A stretch of DNA of 55,313 nucleotides from Oscillospiraceae bacterium (lineage in GTDB: Bacteria > Bacillota > Clostridia > Oscillospirales > Oscillospiraceae), in assembly GCA_017398625.1 (NCBI GenBank), contig JAFQFP010000006.1:1-55313 (forward strand), written 5' to 3'. Made by a program: the position numbers and the translations under genes. The notes under the pieces were generated by a model. The model ran no database searches. It was not told the origin of the DNA and saw only the letters and a list, made by a program, of their open reading frames with translations. Numbering within the stretch: position 1 is the first letter of the stretch; every line of letters begins with the position of its first letter. Below are positions 33,315 to 41,956 of this stretch, in pieces.

Positions 33315-34015
33315 TGCCAACACTCCAGCGCGGCCAGCTCTTCCTCTGTCAGCTCCCGAACCTGTCCCCGGGGCAGCTCTCCCAGTGTCAAAGCACCCTC
33401 CTGCTGCCGCTGCAGATAGCTTACCGGCATATTCCGGGACGCCATCATCCGCCGCACCTGATGGTACTTGCCCTCGCAGACGGTGATCATGCTCTCCCCC
33501 TGCCCGATGCACTCCAGCACCGCGCTGCGGCAGACCGTTCCGTCCCCCAGCGTCAGCCCATCGGCAAAGGCGCTGATATCCTCCGCAGTGGCTGTGCCCT
33601 CATGGCGGGCATAGTAGCGCTTGGGCACTTCCTTCTTAGGAGAGATCAGATCATGGAGCAGGCCGCCGTCGTTGGTAAACAGCAGCAGGCCCTCGGTGGC
33701 CTTGTCCAGCCGTCCCACAGGCTTCACATCCAGTGCCCGGTACTGCGCAGGCAGCAGCTCCATCACCGTTTTTTCCCGCTTGTCCTCGGTGGCGGTGACG
33801 AAGCCGGCAGGCTTATTCAGCATCAGCACCACCCGCCGCCAGCCGGAAAGGGGCTGCCCATCTAAGCAGACCTGCTGGGTCTTAGGGTCGATCTTGCGGC
33901 TGCCGGAGCCCTCCGGCACACCGTCCACCGTCACCCTGCCCTGCTTTAAGATCACTTTTACCTGATTGCGGCTGCCTGCGCCGCTGTCACACAGGAATTT
34001 GTCCAACCGTTCCAT
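33308..34015 (-). CDS. rsuA: RsuA/RluB-family 16S/23S rRNA pseudouridine synthase
   Basis: 235 residues. An N-terminal S4 RNA-binding domain ('ERLDKFLCDSGAGSRNQVKVILKQGRVTVDG') is followed by the synthase domain with catalytic Asp in 'PVGRLDKATEGLLLFTNDG' and 'GKYHQVRRMMAS'. It isomerises a uridine in rRNA in the cytoplasm. RsuA (U516 of 16S) is the best guess; RluB/RluF-type specificity cannot be excluded from sequence alone. Divergent from the DUF4830-like gene. Confidence 0.9.
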   Translation of the reverse strand: MERLDKFLCDSGAGSRNQVKVILKQGRVTVDGVPEGSGSRKIDPKTQQVCLDGQPLSGWRRVVLMLNKPAGFVTATEDKREKTVMELLPAQYRALDVKPVGRLDKATEGLLLFTNDGGLLHDLISPKKEVPKRYYARHEGTATAEDISAFADGLTLGDGTVCRSAVLECIGQGESMITVCEGKYHQVRRMMASRNMPVSYLQRQQEGALTLGELPRGQVRELTEEELAALECWQK

Positions 34016-34085
34016 GGTTCCTCCGTTCTACCCTCCCGGACAAGTGCATAAGCTGAAACGCAAACTATTTTAGGAGGGAATTTTT

Positions 34086-34613
34086 ATGATGGTCATGACC
34101 GCAAAGGTCGATCTGAAGAAAATCGCCATCGCGGCGGCTGCGGTGGTGGGCATTATCATCGTCCTTGTGGCACTGCTGGGGGGCGGCGGAGATACCGCGC
34201 CCACCGCTGCCGCCTCCGTCACCACCAACGACGGACGCTTACAGTTTTTGAAAAGCTTCGGCTGGGAGGTTGCCGCTTCCCCGGTGGAGTCCTCTCAGGT
34301 GAAGATCCCTGCCGAGACCTCTGAGGTGTTCGAGCGGTACAACGCCCTGCAAAAAAGCCAAGGCTACGATCTGACCGGCTATGCCGGAAAGACCGCCATG
34401 CGCTATGTGTATAAGATCAACAACTACCCCGGCGCTTCCGAGCCGGTGTATGCCACACTTTTGGTATATAAGGATAAGATCATCGGCGGAGATGTGACCA
34501 ATACCGCCGCCAAGGGTGTGATCCAAGGCTTTGCCATGCCCCAGACCCAATCCATCCCCGAACCCACACAAGCCACCGCGCCTACACAGCCCACAACCCC
34601 AACAACACCATGA
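34086..34613 (+). CDS. DUF4830-like membrane-anchored protein
   Basis: 175 residues, ATG nine bases after AGGAGG. One N-terminal membrane helix ('IAIAAAAVVGIIIVLVALLGG') leads to an extracytoplasmic domain ('DGRLQFLKSFGWEVAASPVESSQVKIPAETSEVFERYNALQKSQGYDLTGYAGKTAMRYVYKINNYPG...VYATLLVYKDKIIGGDV') that matches the DUF4830 pattern. A Pro- and Thr-rich tail ends the protein. Function unknown. It stands alone between rsuA-like (divergent) and the riboflavin riboswitch. Confidence 0.8.
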   Translation: MMVMTAKVDLKKIAIAAAAVVGIIIVLVALLGGGGDTAPTAAASVTTNDGRLQFLKSFGWEVAASPVESSQVKIPAETSEVFERYNALQKSQGYDLTGYAGKTAMRYVYKINNYPGASEPVYATLLVYKDKIIGGDVTNTAAKGVIQGFAMPQTQSIPEPTQATAPTQPTTPTTP

Positions 34614-34705
34614 TTGAACCGCAAAGGTAGCGAACATCTTGAAAAATCGTCTTCTGGCAGATGGGCATCCGCTTTGTAATGCTATCATAGCACGGAAAGC
34701 TTTTC

Positions 34706-34734
34706 TTGACAAGCAGGCGGTGCTATGGTATCAT
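34706..34734 (+). promoter_or_regulatory. Promoter of the FMN riboswitch-ribU transcript
   Basis: TTGACA, 17 bp, TATCAT; the start is predicted about 13 bases before the aptamer P1 stem. The 92 bases between the DUF4830 stop (34,613) and this promoter show nothing else recognisable. Confidence 0.88.
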
Positions 34735-34753
34735 GCAGGCAAGTTCATAGCAT

Positions 34754-34861
34754 ATCTTCAGGGCAGGGTGAGATTCCCGACCGGCGGTAAAGTCCGCGAG
34801 CGCGTTGGCGCTGAATCGGTGCGATTCCGATACCGACAGTACAGTCTGGATGGAAGAAGAT
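34754..34861 (+). ncRNA. FMN riboswitch (RFN element) aptamer
   Basis: Conserved RFN signatures occur in order: AGGGCAGGGTGAGATTCCC, GACCGGCGGTAAAGTCCGCGAG, then a variable stem, GGTGCGATTCCGATACCGACAG, TACAGTCTGGATGG (each quoted within or as part of conserved blocks). P1 closes by ATCTTC (34,754-34,759) with GAAGAT (34,856-34,861). It binds FMN and controls the downstream riboflavin transporter through the terminator at 34,883. Confidence 0.97.
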
Positions 34862-34882
34862 GATCCCCTTTTTGTATTCTTT

Positions 34883-34914
34883 TGCGCCCTGAGTGTATGC
34901 TCCGGGCGCATTTT
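34883..34914 (+). terminator. Riboswitch expression-platform terminator
   Basis: Stem TGCGCCC / GGGCGCA (34,883-34,889 with 34,904-34,910, inner GAG/CTC pairs) followed by TTTT, 20 bases before the ribU start. FMN binding should favour this hairpin and cut off ribU transcription. Confidence 0.88.
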
Positions 34915-34934
34915 GCTTTGTGAGGTGCCAAATT

Positions 34935-35645
34935 ATGACTTTATGGCAGCAAATTCAGGAAAATTTGGCGTTTATCGCCATGTGCATCGCCATCATCACC
35001 GCACTGGCGCTGCTTGCCAAGCTGGCAGAACGGTTTCTGCCGGGGATGCGCAGGGTCAGCCCTGCCCGGCGGGTCAGCATTATCGGTATCTGTGCAGCCA
35101 TTGCCACGGTGCTGCATATTCTGGACTTTCCCCTGCCCTTCTTGGTGCCGGAATTTTACAAGCTGGACTTCTCCGAGCTTCCGGTAATGCTCTGCGGCTT
35201 CTATCTCGGTCCCTGCGCCACGGTGGCATGCGAGGCGGTGAAGATCCTGCTGAAGCTGCTGCTGAAGGGCACCTCCACCGCCTTTGTAGGGGATTTTGCC
35301 AACTTTGCCGTGGGCTGCAGCTTGGTTCTGCCTGCCACCGTTCTCTACCACATCCGCAAAAGCCGGAGCAGCGCTCTTTGGGGGCTTGTGGCAGGTACGG
35401 TGTGTCTGACGGTGTTCGGCAGTGCCTTCAATGCCATTTACCTGCTGCCCAAATTCGCCCAGCTTTACGAGCTGCCTCTGGATTCCATCATCGCCATGGG
35501 CAATCAAGTCAACGCAGGCATCAACTCCGTCTCCACCTTTGTGCTGCTGGCAGTGGCACCGCTGAATCTCATCAAGGGCATCAGCGTTTCCCTGCTGACC
35601 CTGCTGCTGTATAAAAAGGTCGCCCGTCCCCTGTTTGGAAAATAA
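34935..35645 (+). CDS. ribU: Riboflavin ECF transporter S component RibU
   Basis: 236 residues from ATG 34,935, seven bases after GAGGTG; the in-frame ATG at 34,893 lies inside the terminator. Six predicted membrane helices, with the ECF S-component segment 'FYKLDFSELPVMLCGFYLGPCATVACEAVKILLKLLLKGTSTAFVGDFANF', typical of RibU. With the shared EcfA/EcfT module (not here) it imports riboflavin. Control by an FMN riboswitch fixes the substrate assignment. Confidence 0.95.
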   Translation: MTLWQQIQENLAFIAMCIAIITALALLAKLAERFLPGMRRVSPARRVSIIGICAAIATVLHILDFPLPFLVPEFYKLDFSELPVMLCGFYLGPCATVACEAVKILLKLLLKGTSTAFVGDFANFAVGCSLVLPATVLYHIRKSRSSALWGLVAGTVCLTVFGSAFNAIYLLPKFAQLYELPLDSIIAMGNQVNAGINSVSTFVLLAVAPLNLIKGISVSLLTLLLYKKVARPLFGK

Positions 35646-35646
35646 G

Positions 35647-35683
35647 AATTGCCCAAGTGTCCAGACGGAACACTTGGGCAATT
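35647..35683. terminator. Bidirectional terminator between ribU and a convergent gene
   Basis: A perfect 14-bp stem (AATTGCCCAAGTGT / ACACTTGGGCAATT, 35,647-35,660 with 35,670-35,683) is flanked by TTTTT on the plus side and TTCTTATT on the minus side. Serves both converging genes. Confidence 0.9.
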
Positions 35684-35692
35684 TTTACTGTT

Positions 35693-36379
35693 TTACTGCT
35701 CCCAAGGCTCCTTGGGGGTGTAGCTGGGGGGCTGATACTGAGGCTGGGGGGTATTGCGGGGCATGCCCAGATCCTTGTTGCGCTGGGCAAAGATCATGAA
35801 GGGACGGGCAATTCCGAACAGGATGCTCATCACCAGCAGCAGTGCCGCGCTGTCGGGATTGCAGGAAGAATAGATGTCATACAGGGCGATGAACTGGAAG
35901 ACCAGCATCACCAGAGACACTAAGCTGGTAATGCCGCCGACCGCACTGCCCGTGCTGGCAGCGGTCATTACCGCGTTCATAGCTTCCGCTTCGCTCATAT
36001 ACTGGGAATTCAGTATCGCTTGGGTAGCAGAAGCGCCGGAAATGCCGCCTACCACCATGCTTACCACAACGCTTGCCACCATCAGACCCAGTAGGATCTT
36101 GCGGCGGTTGGTGGTCTTTGCCTTGGCAACATACTGATACTGGTCGGAGATGCAGCCCCAGATCCACACATTGCCGATGGGCAGCCATGCAAGCCACGGA
36201 TTCTTGATGCCCCGACGCTTGGCGATGGTGTAGATGCCGATGGACTCAAAGATGTAGCAGATCACGCTGATCACCAGCACAAACAGCGCGAAAACACCGA
36301 GCACACCCAGTATCGTCAGCAGAATATCCTCCGACATGCCGTAGTCATAGCTGTAATCATAGGAATAGTCATAGCTCAT
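35693..36379 (-). CDS. Polytopic membrane protein of unknown function
   Basis: 228 residues. The N terminus repeats Ser-Tyr-Asp-Tyr (MSYDYSYDYSYDYG). Four hydrophobic segments follow ('ILLTILGVLGVFALFVLVISVICYIF', 'ILLGLMVASVVVSMVVGGISG', 'GSAVGGITSLVSLVMLVFQFIALYDI', 'SAALLLVMSILFGIARPFMIF'). The stretch 'GIYTIAKRRGIKNPWLAWLPIGNVWIWGCISDQYQY' is a motif that recurs in small Clostridia membrane proteins. The tail is Pro- and Gln-rich. Own promoter, own terminator; no functional clue from neighbours. Confidence 0.75.
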   Translation of the reverse strand: MSYDYSYDYSYDYGMSEDILLTILGVLGVFALFVLVISVICYIFESIGIYTIAKRRGIKNPWLAWLPIGNVWIWGCISDQYQYVAKAKTTNRRKILLGLMVASVVVSMVVGGISGASATQAILNSQYMSEAEAMNAVMTAASTGSAVGGITSLVSLVMLVFQFIALYDIYSSCNPDSAALLLVMSILFGIARPFMIFAQRNKDLGMPRNTPQPQYQPPSYTPKEPWEQ

Positions 36380-36413
36380 TTTTCATTTCCTCCTTCTTTT
36401 TTGGATGGAATCT

Positions 36414-36442
36414 ATCTTAACACATACATCCTGAAAACGCAA
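36414..36442 (-). promoter_or_regulatory. Promoter of the polytopic membrane protein gene
   Basis: Minus strand: TTGCGT, 17 bp, TAAGAT. Moderate match; it abuts the htpG terminator. Confidence 0.5.
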
Positions 36443-36443
36443 G

Positions 36444-36474
36444 AACAAATGACCGCCACCGGCGGTCATTTGTT
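36444..36474 (-). terminator. htpG terminator
   Basis: A perfect 14-bp stem (AACAAATGACCGCC / GGCGGTCATTTGTT, 36,444-36,457 with 36,461-36,474), 3-base loop, with TTGTTCTTG on the minus strand at its end. Confidence 0.85.
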
Positions 36475-36482
36475 GTTTGCGA

Positions 36483-38372
36483 TCAGTTCATCAACCCGCA
36501 GACCAGCTCTGTATAGGCGGCGGTGTCCTCCAAGGGCAGATCTGCCATCAGCAGCGCCTGACCGTAGAGCAGCTTGGCATAGCTTCCTGCCTTGACGGCA
36601 TCCTCCGTCAGATACCGCTGCATTGCCTGCACAGCGCTGTGCTCCGGGTTCAGCTCCAAGATCCTGCCCACACCAAAGGCAAACTCCGGATTCACCCGCT
36701 TCATATACTTTTCCATTTCAAAGCTCATGCCGCCCTCCGGCACCAGACACACAGGAAAATTGCCCAGCGCATCGGACAGGCGAACCTCCTTGACCTGCTC
36801 CTTCAGCGCATCCTGCACGAAGGTCAAAAGTCCCTGCAGCTCCTTCGCCTTGGCCTCCAGCTCCTTCTTTTCCTCCTCGGTCTGCAGACCTAGATCCTCG
36901 GAAGCGGCGTTGCAGAAGCTCTTTTCCATATAGGTCATCAAGGTCTGGGGCACAAACTCATCCACATCCTCGGTAAACAGCAGTACATCATAGCCCTTAC
37001 CCTCCAAGGTCTTGACCTGAGGCATGGCTGCCAGCCGCTGGCGGTTCTCGCCGGGGATATAATAAATCTTCTCCTGTCCCTCCGGCATAGCCTGCACATA
37101 CTCCTTGAGGGAGATCAGCTTGTTCTGCTTATGGCTGTAAAACAGCAGCAGGTCTTGGCAGGCATCCTTGTGAGCGCCGTAATCGGCAACGGTGCCGTAT
37201 TTCAGCTGTCTGCCGAAGGCGGCATAGAACTGCTCATACTTTTCCCGATCCTTTTCCAGCAGGCTCAAAAGCTCAGACTTGATCTTCTTTTCCAGATTCC
37301 GGGCGATAACGGTAAGCTGGCGGTCGTGCTGCAGCAGCTCCCGGCTGATATTCAGCGACAGATCCTGACTGTCCACAATGCCCCGGACAAACCGGAAATG
37401 CTCCGGCAGCAGATCCTCGCAGGCATCCATAATCATCACACCGGCGCTGTAAAGCTGCAAGCCCCGCTTAAAATCCTTGGTGTAGAAATCATAGGGAGCT
37501 TTTCCGGGGATATACAGCAGCGCCTTAAAGGAAACGCTGCCCTCAGCGCTCTGATGGATGGTCGCCACCGGCTTGTTATAATCGAAGAATTTCTCCCGGT
37601 AGAAGGTCTCGTATTCTTCTTGGGTCACATCCTTCTTGCTCCGCTGCCACAAAGGCACCATGGAATTGAGGGTCTCCACCTCACTGTAGTCCTCGTAGCG
37701 GGGCTCCTCCTCAGTGGAATCGGCAGCCTTCCGGGATTTGGTGACCTCCATATGGATGGGATAGCGGATATAGTCGGAATACTTGCGGATCAGGCTCCGC
37801 AGCTCATATTCCTCCAGATACTTGGAGAACTGTTCCTCCTCGGTGTCTTCCTTCAGCTTCATGATCACATCGGTGCCGGGCAGCTCCCGCTCCGCCTCGG
37901 TGACGGTATAGCCGTCTGCACCGTTGGAGACCCACTTCCACGCCTTGTCCTCGCCGTACTTGCGGGAGATGACGGTGATGGAATCCGCCACCATAAAGGC
38001 AGAGTAAAAGCCCACGCCGAACTGACCGATGATGTCGATGTCCTCATTTTTCTCCATGGTCTGCTTAAAGCCCAGAGAGCCGGACTTGCAGATGGTGCCT
38101 AAGTTTTCCTCCATTTCCTCCCTGTCCATGCCGATGCCTCTGTCGGAGACAGTGATGGTTCTCTCCTTCTCGCTGCGGGTAATGGTGATCGCCATGTCCT
38201 CCCGGCTGACGCCCACCCGGTCATCGGTCAACGCCAGATACGCCAGCTTGTCCATGGCATCGGAGGCATTGGAGATGATCTCCCGGAGGAATATCTCCTT
38301 GTGGGTGTAGATGGAGTTGATCATCAGATCCAGCAGCCGCTGGGACTCTGCCTTAAACTGCTTCTTTTTCAT
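36483..38372 (-). CDS. htpG: Hsp90-family chaperone HtpG
   Basis: 629 residues. The N-terminal GHKL ATPase domain has 'EIISNASDAMDKL', 'DRGIGM' and 'GQFGVGFYSAFMVAD'. The middle ('KAPYDFYTKDFKRGLQLYSAGVMIMD', 'ISRELLQHDRQL') and C-terminal dimerisation domains are complete. Cytosolic ATP-dependent chaperone. A CIRCE operator in its promoter shows HrcA control, so it should be heat-induced together with clpB in this window. Confidence 0.97.
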   Translation of the reverse strand: MKKKQFKAESQRLLDLMINSIYTHKEIFLREIISNASDAMDKLAYLALTDDRVGVSREDMAITITRSEKERTITVSDRGIGMDREEMEENLGTICKSGSLGFKQTMEKNEDIDIIGQFGVGFYSAFMVADSITVISRKYGEDKAWKWVSNGADGYTVTEAERELPGTDVIMKLKEDTEEEQFSKYLEEYELRSLIRKYSDYIRYPIHMEVTKSRKAADSTEEEPRYEDYSEVETLNSMVPLWQRSKKDVTQEEYETFYREKFFDYNKPVATIHQSAEGSVSFKALLYIPGKAPYDFYTKDFKRGLQLYSAGVMIMDACEDLLPEHFRFVRGIVDSQDLSLNISRELLQHDRQLTVIARNLEKKIKSELLSLLEKDREKYEQFYAAFGRQLKYGTVADYGAHKDACQDLLLFYSHKQNKLISLKEYVQAMPEGQEKIYYIPGENRQRLAAMPQVKTLEGKGYDVLLFTEDVDEFVPQTLMTYMEKSFCNAASEDLGLQTEEEKKELEAKAKELQGLLTFVQDALKEQVKEVRLSDALGNFPVCLVPEGGMSFEMEKYMKRVNPEFAFGVGRILELNPEHSAVQAMQRYLTEDAVKAGSYAKLLYGQALLMADLPLEDTAAYTELVCGLMN

Positions 38373-38396
38373 AAATTCGTCACGCCTTTCGTATTT

Positions 38397-38423
38397 TTAG
38401 CACTCTATCAAACTGAGTGCCAA
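38397..38423. promoter_or_regulatory. CIRCE operator (HrcA site) of htpG
   Basis: TTAGCACTC, 9 bases, GAGTGCCAA: one mismatch from the consensus inverted repeat. It lies at the start site of htpG, 25 bases before the gene. Confidence 0.93.
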
Positions 38424-38424
38424 T

Positions 38425-38452
38425 ATTATACCGCGGATCCGGAAAAAAGCAA
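38425..38452 (-). promoter_or_regulatory. htpG promoter
   Basis: Minus strand: TTGCTT, 16 bp, TATAAT, immediately upstream of CIRCE. Confidence 0.75.
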
Positions 38453-38552
38453 GCATTTGCCAAAAAAGTTCTTTCTTTATTTACAATTATGTGGTAGTAT
38501 TAGGCTGTATGATTATGCGCAGAAGCATTGCGTTTGAATTAAGGAGTAGAAA

Positions 38553-40157
38553 ATGATCACTGTCAGTAATTTGGGTATGCAATTCGGCGGCCAGTGGCTG
38601 TTCCAGCATGTGGATCTGCAATTTTTACCCGGCAACTGCTACGGCATCATCGGTGCCAACGGCGCAGGCAAGTCCACCTTCCTGCGGATCCTCACCGGAG
38701 AGCTGGATTCCACCACCGGCGCTATCCACATCGACCCGGACAAGCGGGTCTCCGTTCTGAAGCAGAACCAGAACGCCTACGACGGCTATTCCATCATGGA
38801 CACCGTTATCATGGGCAACCTGCACCTGTATGAGGTGATGAAGGAAAAGGACGCCATCTATGAGAAGGAGGACTTCTCCGACGAGGACGGTCTGCGTGCC
38901 GCGGATCTGGAAGCGGAATTTGCAGAGCTGGGTGGCTGGGAAGCGGAATCCGACGCCTCCCGTCTGCTGCAGGGTCTGGGCATCGGTACCGAGCTGCACT
39001 ACGACATGATGGGCTCCACCGACCCCCGTCTGAAGGTCAAGGTACTGCTGGCACAGGCGCTGTTCGGCAATCCGGACATCGTCATGCTGGACGAGCCCAC
39101 CAACAACTTGGACATCGAAGCCATCAACTGGCTGGAGGATTTCCTGCTGGACTTCCCCGGCATGGTCATCGCCGTGTCCCATGACCGCCACTTTTTGAAC
39201 ACCGTCTGCACCCACACCGTGGACATCGACTACGGCAAGATCAAGATGTATGTAGGCAACTACGACTTCTGGTACGAGTCTTCCCAGATGGTGCAAGCCA
39301 TGATCCGCAACAAAAATAAGCGCAACCAAGAGAAGATCGAGGAGCTGCAGCTGTTTATCCAGCGGTTCTCCGCCAACAAGTCCAAGGCAAAGCAGGCAAC
39401 CGCCCGCCGCAAGCTGCTGGACAAGCTGACCGTTGAGGAAATGCCCTGCTCCACCCGCCGTTACCCCTTCGTTGGCTTCATGCCGGAGCGGGAGCTGGGC
39501 AAGGATGTGCTGACGGTGAAGGATGTCTCCGTCACCGTGGACGGAGAAAAGCTGCTGGACAAGGTCTACTTCTCCGTGGGCAGAAACGACAAGATCGCCT
39601 TTGTAGGCGAAAACGAAAAGGCACAGACTGCTCTGTTCCAGATCCTCATGGGGGAACTGGAGCCGGAGGAGGGCTCTGTCAAGTGGGGTGTTTCCACCAT
39701 CCGCAGCTATCTGCCTAAGGACAACAGCGAGTATTTCGAGGGCAACAAGCTGGAGCTGGTGGACTGGCTGCGGCAGTACTCTCTGAAAAAGGACGATGTG
39801 TACCTGCGTGGCTTCCTTGGCAGAATGCTGTTTAGCAACGAGGATGTGTTCAAGCCTGTGGATGTGCTCTCCGGCGGTGAAAAGGTGCGGTGTATGCTCT
39901 CAAAGATGATGCTCTCCGGTGCCAATGTGGTGCTGCTGGATCAGCCTACCAACCATCTGGATATGGAATCCATTCAGGCGGTGAACAAGGGTCTGGAAGC
40001 CTTTACCGGTGTGGTGCTGCTGGCATCCCACGACCACGAAATGCTGACCTCCACCTGTAACCGTGTCATCGCCTTCCAGCCGGACGGCACCATCATCGAC
40101 CGCTACGGCACCTATGACGACTATCTGGAATGGATGGCACAGCAGAAGAACGGCTGA
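38553..40157 (+). CDS. ABC-F ATPase (YkpA/YbiT-like), one composite site degenerate
   Basis: 534 residues, ATG six bases after AAGGAG. Two ABC domains are joined by the charged helical linker typical of ribosome-associated ABC-F proteins ('FIQRFSANKSKAKQATARRKLLDKL'). No membrane helices. ABC1 has a good Walker A (GANGAGKST, 34-42) and 'DEPTNNLD', but its signature is 'MGSTDPRLKVKV' rather than LSGGE. ABC2 has a good 'LSGGEKVRC' but a degenerate Walker A ('GENEKAQTA', about 351) and Gln for the catalytic Glu ('LLDQPTNHLD', about 460). A role at the ribosome E site is inferred from the family. Followed by argS 11 bases on, probably an operon. Some motif loss may be a subfamily trait. Confidence 0.9.
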   Translation: MITVSNLGMQFGGQWLFQHVDLQFLPGNCYGIIGANGAGKSTFLRILTGELDSTTGAIHIDPDKRVSVLKQNQNAYDGYSIMDTVIMGNLHLYEVMKEKDAIYEKEDFSDEDGLRAADLEAEFAELGGWEAESDASRLLQGLGIGTELHYDMMGSTDPRLKVKVLLAQALFGNPDIVMLDEPTNNLDIEAINWLEDFLLDFPGMVIAVSHDRHFLNTVCTHTVDIDYGKIKMYVGNYDFWYESSQMVQAMIRNKNKRNQEKIEELQLFIQRFSANKSKAKQATARRKLLDKLTVEEMPCSTRRYPFVGFMPERELGKDVLTVKDVSVTVDGEKLLDKVYFSVGRNDKIAFVGENEKAQTALFQILMGELEPEEGSVKWGVSTIRSYLPKDNSEYFEGNKLELVDWLRQYSLKKDDVYLRGFLGRMLFSNEDVFKPVDVLSGGEKVRCMLSKMMLSGANVVLLDQPTNHLDMESIQAVNKGLEAFTGVVLLASHDHEMLTSTCNRVIAFQPDGTIIDRYGTYDDYLEWMAQQKNG

Positions 40158-40168
40158 GGAGACGAAAC

Positions 40169-41917
40169 ATGGAAAAAATTCTGGATATCATCACACGGAA
40201 GATGCAGCAGGCATTTTCCGATGCCGGGTATGACCCTGCCTTTGGCAGAGTCACGGTGTCCAACCGCCCGGATCTGTGCGAATACCAATGCAACGGCGCG
40301 CTTTCCGCTGCCAAGCAGTATAAGTGCGCCCCCATCCAGATCGCCAAGGCAGTTGCCGAAAAGCTGGATGCCGCTGACTACGATCTGGTGGAAGCGGTGA
40401 ACCCCGGCTTCATCAATCTGAAGCTCTCCGGCAGCTTCCTGCAGGCCTATCTGGAGCAGATGCGTACCGCTGAGGACTTCGGCGTGGAAAAGCCCGGTAC
40501 CGGCAAGACCATCGTGGTGGACTACGGCGGTGCCAATGTGGCAAAGCCTCTGCACATCGGTCATCTGCGGCCTGCCATCATCGGTGAGGCACTGAAGCGG
40601 CTGTACAAATTCATGGGCTATCACACCATCGGCGATGTGCATCTGGGCGATTGGGGTCTGCAGATGGGTCTGATCATCGCGGAGCTGCAGGAGCGGCAGC
40701 CGGAGCTGCCTTATTTCGACCCGGACTTCATCGGGGATTATCCCGCCCGGTCCCCCTTCACCCTAGCCGAGCTGGAGGAGCTGTATCCCACCGCCTCTGC
40801 CAAAAAGACCGATCCCGTTTTTGCGGAAAAGGCTCACACCGCCACCTATGAGCTGCAGCAGGGCCGCCGGGGCTACCGAGCGATCTGGGATCACATTATG
40901 GGCGTCTCCCTGCCGGATCTGCGGCGGATCTACGATACGCTGGATGTCCACTTTGAGCAGTGGCTGGGCGAAAGCGATGCCGACCCCTATATTCCCGCCA
41001 TGGTCGCCGACATGAAAGAGCGGGGTCTTGCGGTGGAAAGCGAAGGCGCTCTGGTGATCCCCGTAGCAGAGGACACTGACAAAAAGGAAGTACCCCCCTG
41101 TATCCTCATCAAGTCCGACGGCTCCGCCATCTACGCCACCACCGACCTTGCCACCATGGTACAGCGGATGGAGGATTGGAAGCCGGACAAAATGCTCTAT
41201 GTCACCGACAAGCGGCAGGCACTGCACTTTGAGCAGGTGTTCCGTGCCGCCCGGAAAAGCGGCATCGTAACAGAGCAGACCGAGCTGGAGCATGTAGGTC
41301 ACGGCACTATGAACGGCAAGGACGGCAAGCCCTTTAAGACCAGAGACGGCGGCGTTCTCCGGCTGGAGCAGCTCATTGCCGACATGACCGACTTTGTCCG
41401 TGCCAAGGTCATCGAAAACAAGATCGTCAGCGACGAGCTTGTGGAGGACACCACCGCTAAAATTGCGCTGGCTGCACTGAAGTACGGCGACCTGTCCAAC
41501 CAGCCCACCAAGGATTACAACTTCGATCTGGAGCGGTTTGCCGCCTTTGAGGGCAACACCGGCCCGTATATCCTCTATACCATCGTGCGCATCAAGTCCA
41601 TTCTGAGCAAGTACGGCGCTTGGGAGAGCCTGCCCATTCGAGCTCCCGCCAACCCCTTTGCCAAGGAGCTGATGCTCTCTGTCACCAAGTTCGGGTCCAC
41701 CATGGAGGCAGCCCTGCGTTCCTCCGCCCCCAATCTGATCTGCGCCTACATCTATGATCTGGCAGGCGCGGTGAACAAGTTCTACCACGAGACCCGGATC
41801 TTGGGCGAGGAGGACAAGGAAAAGCAGGCGGGCTACATCGCCCTCATCGCGCTGGCTAAGAACATTCTGGAGCAGTGCATCTACCTGCTGGGCTTCTCCG
41901 CCCCGGATAAAATGTAA
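40169..41917 (+). CDS. argS: Arginyl-tRNA synthetase
   Basis: 582 residues from ATG 40,169, six bases after GAGGAGA; the longer in-frame start would lie inside the ABC-F gene. N-terminal ArgS additional domain, HIGH motif in 'ANVAKPLHIGHLRPAIIGEAL', and the C-terminal DALR anticodon-binding domain ending 'LGFSAPDKM', the usual family end. Charges tRNA-Arg in the cytoplasm. Ends at a strong terminator shared with the convergent ABC exporter. Confidence 0.97.
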   Translation: MEKILDIITRKMQQAFSDAGYDPAFGRVTVSNRPDLCEYQCNGALSAAKQYKCAPIQIAKAVAEKLDAADYDLVEAVNPGFINLKLSGSFLQAYLEQMRTAEDFGVEKPGTGKTIVVDYGGANVAKPLHIGHLRPAIIGEALKRLYKFMGYHTIGDVHLGDWGLQMGLIIAELQERQPELPYFDPDFIGDYPARSPFTLAELEELYPTASAKKTDPVFAEKAHTATYELQQGRRGYRAIWDHIMGVSLPDLRRIYDTLDVHFEQWLGESDADPYIPAMVADMKERGLAVESEGALVIPVAEDTDKKEVPPCILIKSDGSAIYATTDLATMVQRMEDWKPDKMLYVTDKRQALHFEQVFRAARKSGIVTEQTELEHVGHGTMNGKDGKPFKTRDGGVLRLEQLIADMTDFVRAKVIENKIVSDELVEDTTAKIALAALKYGDLSNQPTKDYNFDLERFAAFEGNTGPYILYTIVRIKSILSKYGAWESLPIRAPANPFAKELMLSVTKFGSTMEAALRSSAPNLICAYIYDLAGAVNKFYHETRILGEEDKEKQAGYIALIALAKNILEQCIYLLGFSAPDKM

Positions 41918-41924
41918 AACTACC

Positions 41925-41956
41925 AAAAACGGAGCGCATCACTGCGCTCCGTTTTT
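41925..41956. terminator. Bidirectional terminator between argS and ABC exporter
   Basis: A perfect 14-bp stem (AAAAACGGAGCGCA / TGCGCTCCGTTTTT, 41,925-41,938 with 41,943-41,956), 4-base loop, T-runs on both strands. Confidence 0.93.

Noticed and set aside
34805..35614. Plus-strand frame of 269 codons starting in the FMN riboswitch
   Set aside because: It begins inside the aptamer and overlaps ribU out of frame; RibU in the other frame is unmistakable.
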